Shown here: positions 57,550-64,000 of the stretch, one piece after another | Layout: every line of letters begins with the position of its first letter | How positions within the stretch are numbered: the stretch's first letter is position 1 | Source: Bolinopsis microptera | Taxonomy: Eukaryota; Ctenophora; Tentaculata; Lobata; Bolinopsidae | Reading direction: 5' to 3' | Assembly: GCF_026151205.1 (NCBI RefSeq) | Contig: NC_087077.1 | Span: forward strand, 4,214,001 to 4,278,000 | DNA length: 64,000 nucleotides | Position numbers and translations under genes: made by a program | Notes under the pieces: generated by a model | Databases searched by the model: none | The model's input: the letters and a program-made list of their open reading frames with translations, nothing else | What the model was told of the DNA's origin: nothing

Positions 57550-57720
57550 TGATACAACCTTTGCGAACACAATATGGACAAAAACTCATGAGGGACATGG
57601 TAAATGAAATATTTCTACGAACATAGTGGTAGTGAAAAACTTATACAAAGAATGCCACAATGCTGACAACATGACGCCACCTCTAAGTCGCCCACAAAAA
57701 GCCACCAAACTGCAAAATTT
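57550..57720. repeat. Inverse copy of 17320-17490
   Basis: The complement of this segment matches the interior of the hAT-type element at 17169: TTTGCGAACACAATATGGAC, AAAAACTCATGAGGG, GCCACCTCTAAGTCG. It shows that this interior is repeated elsewhere and belongs to a family. Confidence 0.75.
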
Positions 57721-57923
57721 TGCCACTATTCGATAGAATTATTACCTGGGGACCCCAGGCTATTATACTTATGTTCATAATCATAGAGATTAGGCGAAAT
57801 GACAGGCTGAGTGCCGCCCAGTACCTAATAGAATTGAAGATGTTAAGTGATTTTAACCTCATTCTGTCCGATAACCATAATGACAATATGCCATTAGCCA
57901 TAGGACTAATTGTTAACCAGATT

Positions 57924-57972
57924 CTGGTTATAGGCATGTGGTTCTGGTTAAACCAGAACCACATGCCTATAA
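57924..57972. repeat. Perfect 22-bp-arm hairpin
   Basis: TTATAGGCATGTGGTTCTGG, TT, then the exact complement AACCAGAACCACATGCCTAT, AA. No loop beyond a few bases. Confidence 0.85.
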
Positions 57973-58011
57973 AGAACAATTTGTTCACTTGAAGAACCGT
58001 GGAAATTTCTA

Positions 58012-58739
58012 CGAATTTGTCCGTCCAAGTTAAAGTCCGTTGATATCTTTTCCAAAATTATTCCACTGCAAACTCATGTTAAGCCTAAGGATATGACAAC
58101 TTTTTAATTTCAGTCAATTGTAATTTCAGTACCTTCAGATTCGGACTAAAAAATATCATTGGATCAATGAAAAACGAGTTATTGTACAATTTAAATATTC
58201 TAAGTATCACATTATGGTATGATCAGTTTCTTGATCTCCGGCTTCCTTGTTTACTTCTACGGAGTTAATATCTACCTCCACATATTGTAAAAGTTTACAC
58301 TGAAATGCAGGACCGAGGTGGTCTAATAAAAAATGGTTATCAAAAAGCGGGTATTACTGATGCTTTAAGCATGAAATATCTACAATGCACGATAACCCAT
58401 TTGAGGAAGATGACCTGTGATATGATCTTATGATCATAAAATCTAGTCTTATTTCGTATCTGTTGTTTTTAACTTTCATAATTATAGACACTGATCTACA
58501 GATATTTCGACATTTTTTACTGCTTAGTGCTTAACGAAGCCTTCCTTGGTCATTGTATAACTATAAATATAACAAATTAATTTACAAATTATCTGCTAAA
58601 ATTTCAAAAACGCAAAAGAAAAGATGAACAAATTTGGATTTTTGATGCATGATGGTTTGAATACCTTCGAGTGTTCATTTTAATCTCCGTTCATAATTGT
58701 GTCTGTTCATTTAATGTCCGGTCAAATAAGGTTCGATAA
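58012..58739 (-). mobile_element. pogo-like DNA transposon, end-truncated copy
   Basis: The right end GTCAAATAAGGTTCGATAAGG followed by TA matches the terminus of the element at 60624, in opposite orientation. The interior matches too: CTGAAATGCAGGACCGAGGT and ACTGATGCTTTAAGCATGAA. The other terminus is lost near 58012 (GTCCGTCCAAGTTAAAGTCC). Decayed coding sequence only. Confidence 0.7.
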
Positions 58740-58814
58740 GGTATTACAAAGTTTACAGAGAAATACACGTATAATAGTGTGGAAGTATGGCAGAATAATA
58801 AGTGTATTTCTCCA

Positions 58815-58979
58815 GGGGGTCCTTTCCGAAATGAAACTTAAGTTCTTACTTAGTTTAAGTAATCGCCAAGTAAAATCATGTTTGTCCTTACCGAAACACT
58901 ACTTAAGTAAACGGATTTTAGCAAAAAAGGGAAAACTAAGCAATATTTACTACTAAGTTTCATTTCGGAAAGGACCCCC
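58815..58979. mobile_element. 165-bp MITE-like inverted repeat
   Basis: Ends GGGGGTCCTTTCCGAAATGA and, inverted, TCATTTCGGAAAGGACCCCC, with a second inner pairing ACTTAAGT. No clear target duplication. Non-coding. Confidence 0.8.
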
Positions 58980-59649
58980 AGAAGATAGCCACGAACTGGA
59001 ACGACTAACCACTACTGCCTACAAACTGCCACCTGTAGCAAAGGTAGCTGGTAGCTAACATTGTTCACATAATCATAATTACTACCATTTACGTAGCCTC
59101 ATTGTGGGGTGGAGGGGCTCAGAGTGTGGTGGTGGCTGCAGGTGGTGGTCTTGGTAATACCTTGCTTTGGTGGTGGCATGGAGTTATACTAAGTCTAACC
59201 GCACAATTTTGTTTTGAGCGTCAAATCAATAATGAATTTACCATGATAGCCATGTTTATGGAAAAAGAGAATGATCGAAAATGCTAAATTTGAGCAGTTT
59301 TTTGATAAAGTTACAGGGAATTTGAAGTCCAGCTTTCATCACAATAGGACTCCAAAGTTGAAAGAAATCGTAAAAATAGTCATTTATAGTAATTCAGGCG
59401 ATTTGCGTTCAATTCGTGCGTGGCCGTATGTGTGCAACTTTGATATTTATAATCTTTAAACTAGATTATGGCACAATAATAGACGTTAAACTGAGCTTCA
59501 CAGCCTAAAGGAAACTTTGATTGCGATTATTTTATTGAAGCTAAGAATAATTTCCGGTAGATTTTCGGAATTCTAAAACGAATCTTACTTTTAAATTTCC
59601 TCAAACTGAATTTAAATTACTCCTTAATATAATAGTTTATAATTTGACC

Positions 59650-59822
59650 AAAACGGCTTACGAATTGTTATAAAGCTTATTGAATGGGAAAAGCGAACGA
59701 CCGATTTCATTCTCGATATCAATTTGCATTTGCGGACGGTTCAAATTAATATCATTTCCTTTTGTTTGCAAAAGAGAGACACTGGCAGCGGTCCACTCTA
59801 CCCATGATTGTGGGTTTTGGTC
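59650..59822. mobile_element. Single arm of the ACCAAAACCCAT foldback family
   Basis: Matches the right arm at 29121-29272 (GGAAAAGCGA, CGACCGATTTCATTCTCG, GTCCACTCTACCCATGATT). It sits inside a further inverted repeat, ACTCCTTAATATAATAGTTT (from about 59617) and its complement (to about 59852). Confidence 0.75.
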
Positions 59823-59918
59823 AGATTATAAACTATTATATTAAGGAGTAATTTACAAAGTCGAAATGTAAACTTATAACTTCATTTATATTAATATTAA
59901 TAAGGAGGTAATTTCAAC

Positions 59919-60366
59919 CTAAGATGAGAAGTACGAATGAGTCGGACTTTTCAATTTACTCGTATCGTACGTACTAATTTTCAATTCTACTGAAAAGTTA
60001 TCCTTCTAGAAATCGATGGAAGAGTTCTAAATCGCATGGTACGGACTAATATTGAGCGTATCAAAAACTTGTGTTTCTATATTCCAATCGTTGATTAGCT
60101 TAAAGTTTAACTTTAAGAGAAACAAGCTCTTTAAATAAGTAAATTGTCTAGTAATTTTGAAGAATTTTTGTTTTACTTTTAAATGCTTGCCTGACCTAAG
60201 AATTGTGTGTTTAATTTGTTCGCGAACAGTATACCTATTTTTTCTAACATCGGTAAACAATTACATTTTACAACGGCCCCGATGATAATAATTCAAAATC
60301 AACTTTTCAAAGTTGCGTACAAGTACGAACTTTTCCCCCTAAACGAGTCCGTACTTCTCATCTTAG
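59919..60366. mobile_element. hAT-type non-autonomous element inserted in dispersed repeat B
   Basis: 448 bp, ends CTAAGATGAGAAGTAC and, inverted, GTACTTCTCATCTTAG, with perfect 8-bp target duplication ATTTCAAC (59911-59918 and 60367-60374). The empty site is seen in copy A near 29355 (GTTTCAACGATTTCG). Non-coding. Confidence 0.88.
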
Positions 60367-60623
60367 ATTTCAACAATTTCGAAATTTTACCTTTGAAAAC
60401 ATTTCCTTGTGTTTAGGTAGGCATATATGTCGATAACTGACTGAACATGGCACTTTTTACGCATTCAAGTTGGCATTACATTGATACATAATGCCATTTC
60501 AAATATCGTGGGAAAGCAGAATTTATTCGAAATCACTAATGCGAAAAATTCTCACCTTTCGCACGTGCTTTGAGCGGACGTTGCGTGCGCATACAATATT
60601 GAATCACCGTAAATTTGTGCATA

Positions 60624-61535
60624 CCTTATCGGACCTTATTTGGACGGACATTACATGACCGGACAAAATTATGAACGGACATTAATATGAACGCTCGAAG
60701 GCATTCAAAACCATCAAAAATCCGATTTTTTTTTCAATTGTTTTGACGTTTTTTTAATTTCAGCAAATGATTTTTTAATCCATTTTTTATACAGTAAGTA
60801 AGAAAAGCAGTCATTAAGCAGTAAAAATGTTAAAATATGTGTACACGATCAGTTTTTAATATCACATATCATCCTCATCAAATGGGTTTTCGTGCATGAA
60901 ATAGTCCATGCTTAAAGCATCAGTGATTTCTAGCTTTATGGAAACCTTTTTTTATCAAACTACCCCGGTCCTGCATTTCACTTTCAGTGTTAACTTTTAC
61001 AAGCCATTCGGCGTGAAGTGGTTTTATCTTAGACAACTTAAGGTTAACCTTAACATCACGTGGAGCTTTCCTAGCACTGTTTCATTACCGCCCCTGAGTA
61101 ATATGAGCTATAACAACGTCGGACAATGTCCTTGGCAACACGATTTACCGTAAATGTAATACTAATATCTAGAGGCTGGAAAAAGTTTGTCATGTTGGCG
61201 GGGCCGACTAGTTCATGAACTATGTTGTTGAGTGCCATAATTTCGTTGACTTTTTCCGCCAAGTGACCCTTGAAAAAATCATATACTAGTAGAGTTTTCT
61301 GTGCCTCCGGCAGACCAAGGAGAACCTTTCCGTCATTAACTTACGGCACAATAAAGTTCTCAAAGCTGTCATATTCTGGACAAAAAGTTCGAAATGGAAA
61401 AATTTTTGAAAAAATTTCAACGGACTTTAACTTGGACGGACATTAATTGAACGGACTTTATATGAACGGACATTAAGATGAACGCTAGGGCCTCCAGCGT
61501 TCAAGTAATGTCCGTCCAAATAAGGTCCGATAAGG
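60624..61535 (-). mobile_element. pogo-like DNA transposon, internally decayed
   Basis: 912 bp between TA dinucleotides (60622-60623 and 61536-61537), with a 31-bp perfect terminal inverted repeat beginning CCTTATCGGACCTTATTTGG. Minus-strand remnant: HELVGPANMTNFFQPLDISI then NRVAKDIV (61225-61110 area) resembles the pogo/Tigger DDE segment 'NcTd.fQPLDvsvN...K'. Further on, a relic like 'GIT.AL' and a Pro-Phe-acidic tail. TA duplication agrees with the Tc1/mariner/pogo group. Subterminal GAACGGACATTA repeats are present. No intact transposase. Confidence 0.8.
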
Positions 61536-63675
61536 TAGTATTATTTCATATATAGTTTGATAAGCATGCAAAGTTTCAGAAGATTTCAAAAAGAACTTGG
61601 ATCACAACTGGACTCCAAAGTTGATAAAAATCGTGAAAATAACAATTTTCAGTGATTTTAGCAATTTTAAATCAATTTGGGCGTGTCCCACGTGTGCAAC
61701 TTTTCGATTTTCAACTTTAAAACCAGCCTATAACACAATTCAGATCTTTAGAAAGAAAAATTGAGCTCCACAACCCAAGGGATAGCCCAACACCAGAGAA
61801 TACTAATTGACAACTTTTGTGTTTTTATAAAATTATTCTTTAAAAAAGCACTAACTTCAATAGCAAATATCTTTATGAAGGAGCAATGTAGGAACATTTT
61901 CCGGTAGATTTTCAGAATGCTTGAACAATTATCTAAAATGAAAATGCCTCCGATTTTAATAAAATTACTATTTAATGGAGTAAAATTGATTTTAAAAGTT
62001 ATTACTTTGTCAAAAATCAAGTTTTAAAAATGGTTAACTTGATGACGTCATCAAGGGGTGTTGACGACGTCAAATTATTTTATTATATAATATAAACTAA
62101 AGCATAAACGATTTTCTTTAAAACCTGTGGTTCGAGATGATTGAATCTACGGACACTTAAATGTAGGCTACAATTGACTGCCAAAGCGTCTATATGAGCA
62201 TGTTGGATTATTTTCCAAGATATTTTATATGGGGTTTGTTTATCTTTCAACTCCCATATTTACTATATTGTTAGTCAGCCACAACTGTCAGTAAAACAAC
62301 GCGTTGACTTCAAATGTCGGTAAAATAAACCTTTACAGTCATCCTCAATAAATGTAATAGATTTGTAGTGTTGTAATTAGTTTTGCGCAAATTGTGAATA
62401 TAAGTGGCGAGGTCATGCTTGCCAGCATTGTGATTATAGACTTGAAAAGTTTTAACTTTATCAAAAATCAAGTTTTTAAAACGGTAAAATTGATGACAAT
62501 TTATTTCATTTCAAACTACAGTCCAAATGATCATCGGACACTTGAACAGTGCAGGACTTGAACAGGACTACACTCTAGAGGCAAAGCGTCTATCCCTGAA
62601 TGCACTCAGTGAAAACTTAGTCTGTTCGTTCGTCCGTTTGCAATTTCCAGATCTCGTTTAAAGAAAGGGTAACATTTATAGGATTGACTTTTTTAGTGCC
62701 GACAAAACACTGACGAAGCAAACAACCTTAGGTTTTTTATATCTGCCAACGGTAAATAATATAAGTGGTTCAATTGGTAGTTTAATTGAGGTGATGCTTC
62801 TTTTGCACCGTTTTAACTGCGATAGTGAAATCCTGGGTCAGACTAGAATATAAATACGTCACGACAATCTGTCGAAAAACTTGAGTTTCGGTTAACCACC
62901 TCCTGGAAATATTTTTACCATCAATTTGGCCAAGTTCTAGAAGCCCTTAAAAATTTTAGATATCCAAATTTGGGTCAGATATCTATTATTACTATGGTTT
63001 ATTCTAATATTTAAACATTATGCACATATGGCGACTTTAGGTTTTTTAACAGAATTTCGTATATTAGTGCTGACGCATGATTCAGCGCAAATTTCTAAAA
63101 AATCTTGACATGGCTATTTTTATTCCTGTCAACTTTAACATTGAACTCAAATATTTTGAACTAAAAATATATATCTGTGGGACGACTTCTGGGCATTATT
63201 GATGGAATGAAAACTGAGTAAAGCGGATATAAATGTCGACAGTCGTGCTTGCCAGCACTGTGATTTAAACTTTAGAGCATGCTATTAACAATAGATGTGG
63301 ATTCTGGTGGAGAGGTGTGGCATATCTATTTGACACGGGGGAGGGACTTTGGAGCTTGCTTAGTCTACTGCAGTCGAACAAAAAATATGCCAGAATCCAC
63401 ATCTATTTTTAATCAATTCATTCTATTTCATTACCTTAAAATAGTGCTTTAAGAATAAGTTAAACGAAATAGTATATCTAAAATCTAAAACGCCGAATCA
63501 TTTTAAAACAAAACCTGCACATTATAGTTTCTCGGAAAACATGTTCGGATCCCTTAGCAATACGATGATCAGATGATGGAGGATTGAATTTAGATGAATT
63601 AGAACGGTCATTAATGTACCAAAATAATGCAAACACAACTAAACTATTACAGGTTTACAGGTTTACAGGTTATTT

Positions 63676-64000
63676 TTTTAAATAAGTTGTAAAATAAATA
63701 GTAAAATAATAAAATAGCTGTCAACAATCAAAATTGCACGTGTTTCAATATCTATTCCATTTATTATTAATTACGTTATGAATTAAAATTGTCTACTCTT
63801 TTGTTAAAACCTCTGCAGTCTGAAATGTACTTTGTGAATTCAGAAGAAGTCATAAACCAGCCGCAGCCTTTCATCTTATTTTTAAATAAGTTGTAAAATA
63901 AATAGTAAAATAATAAAATAGCTGTCAACAATCAAAATTGCACGTGTTTCAATATCTATTCCATTTATTATTAATTACGTTATGAACTAAAATTGTCTAC
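63676..64000. repeat. Direct duplication of ~123 bp
   Basis: 63676-63798 and 63880-64000 are almost identical (AAATAAGTTGTAAAATAAAT ... TTACGTTATGAA), separated by about 80 bases. The second copy runs off the window. Preceded by a GTTTACAG triplication at 63650. Confidence 0.88.

Larger units (their letters stand above)
59853..63210. repeat. Dispersed repeat, copy B, with nested insertions
   Basis: Collinear with copy A at 29339-30560 apart from insertions at 59919-60366 and 60624-61535 and a region of lower similarity at 62170-62900. It holds the same landmarks, TTTCGCACGTGC, ACTTGATGACGTCATCAAGG and TTTTAACAGAATTTCGTAT (TTTTTACCGAATTTCGTAT in A). Confidence 0.75.

Overview
The window is animal (metazoan) nuclear DNA: many small exons with GT-AG introns, two secreted or membrane proteins with signal peptides, a GAIN/7TM receptor, and dense transposon, MITE and minisatellite content in AT-rich DNA. 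I cannot name the species. The receptor architecture and the N-terminal GIY-YIG Penelope-like element fit an invertebrate; anything narrower would be a guess.

Layout. (1) 0.5-20.5 kb, minus strand: one adhesion GPCR gene that I could assemble almost fully. It has a signal peptide, a pentraxin/LamG-like domain, three clear and one doubtful fibronectin-III modules, a hormone-receptor motif, a GAIN domain with GPS, seven membrane helices and a Ser/Thr-rich tail, in 32 exons and about 1460 residues. Its introns carry MITEs and minisatellites, several of which have duplicated exon-intron borders. (2) 20.5-28 kb: a nest of mobile elements, with a 1.6-kb foldback element (8-bp target duplication), small inverted-repeat elements, and a Penelope-like retroelement with its GIY-YIG domain ahead of the reverse transcriptase. 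(3) 28-47 kb: mostly non-coding DNA with dispersed repeats, a second 1-kb palindrome, and two long satellites built on CACGTG and TGACGTAA units. (4) 47.5-53.7 kb: a purine-only satellite interrupted by a TTAA-flanked foldback element, which is itself interrupted by a Mutator-like element with a FLYWCH protein remnant. (5) 54.7-56.9 kb, plus strand: a complete six-exon gene for a secreted coiled-coil protein with three near-identical PLAT-like repeats, each on one phase 1-1 exon. (6) 57-64 kb: repeats again, including pogo-like transposon remnants and a second copy of the 29-30.5 kb repeat carrying newer insertions.

The two host genes have no visible functional link. The main biology is the receptor gene and the layered mobile elements, where target-site duplications fix exact ends and insertion order. 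I found no tRNA, rRNA or CRISPR.
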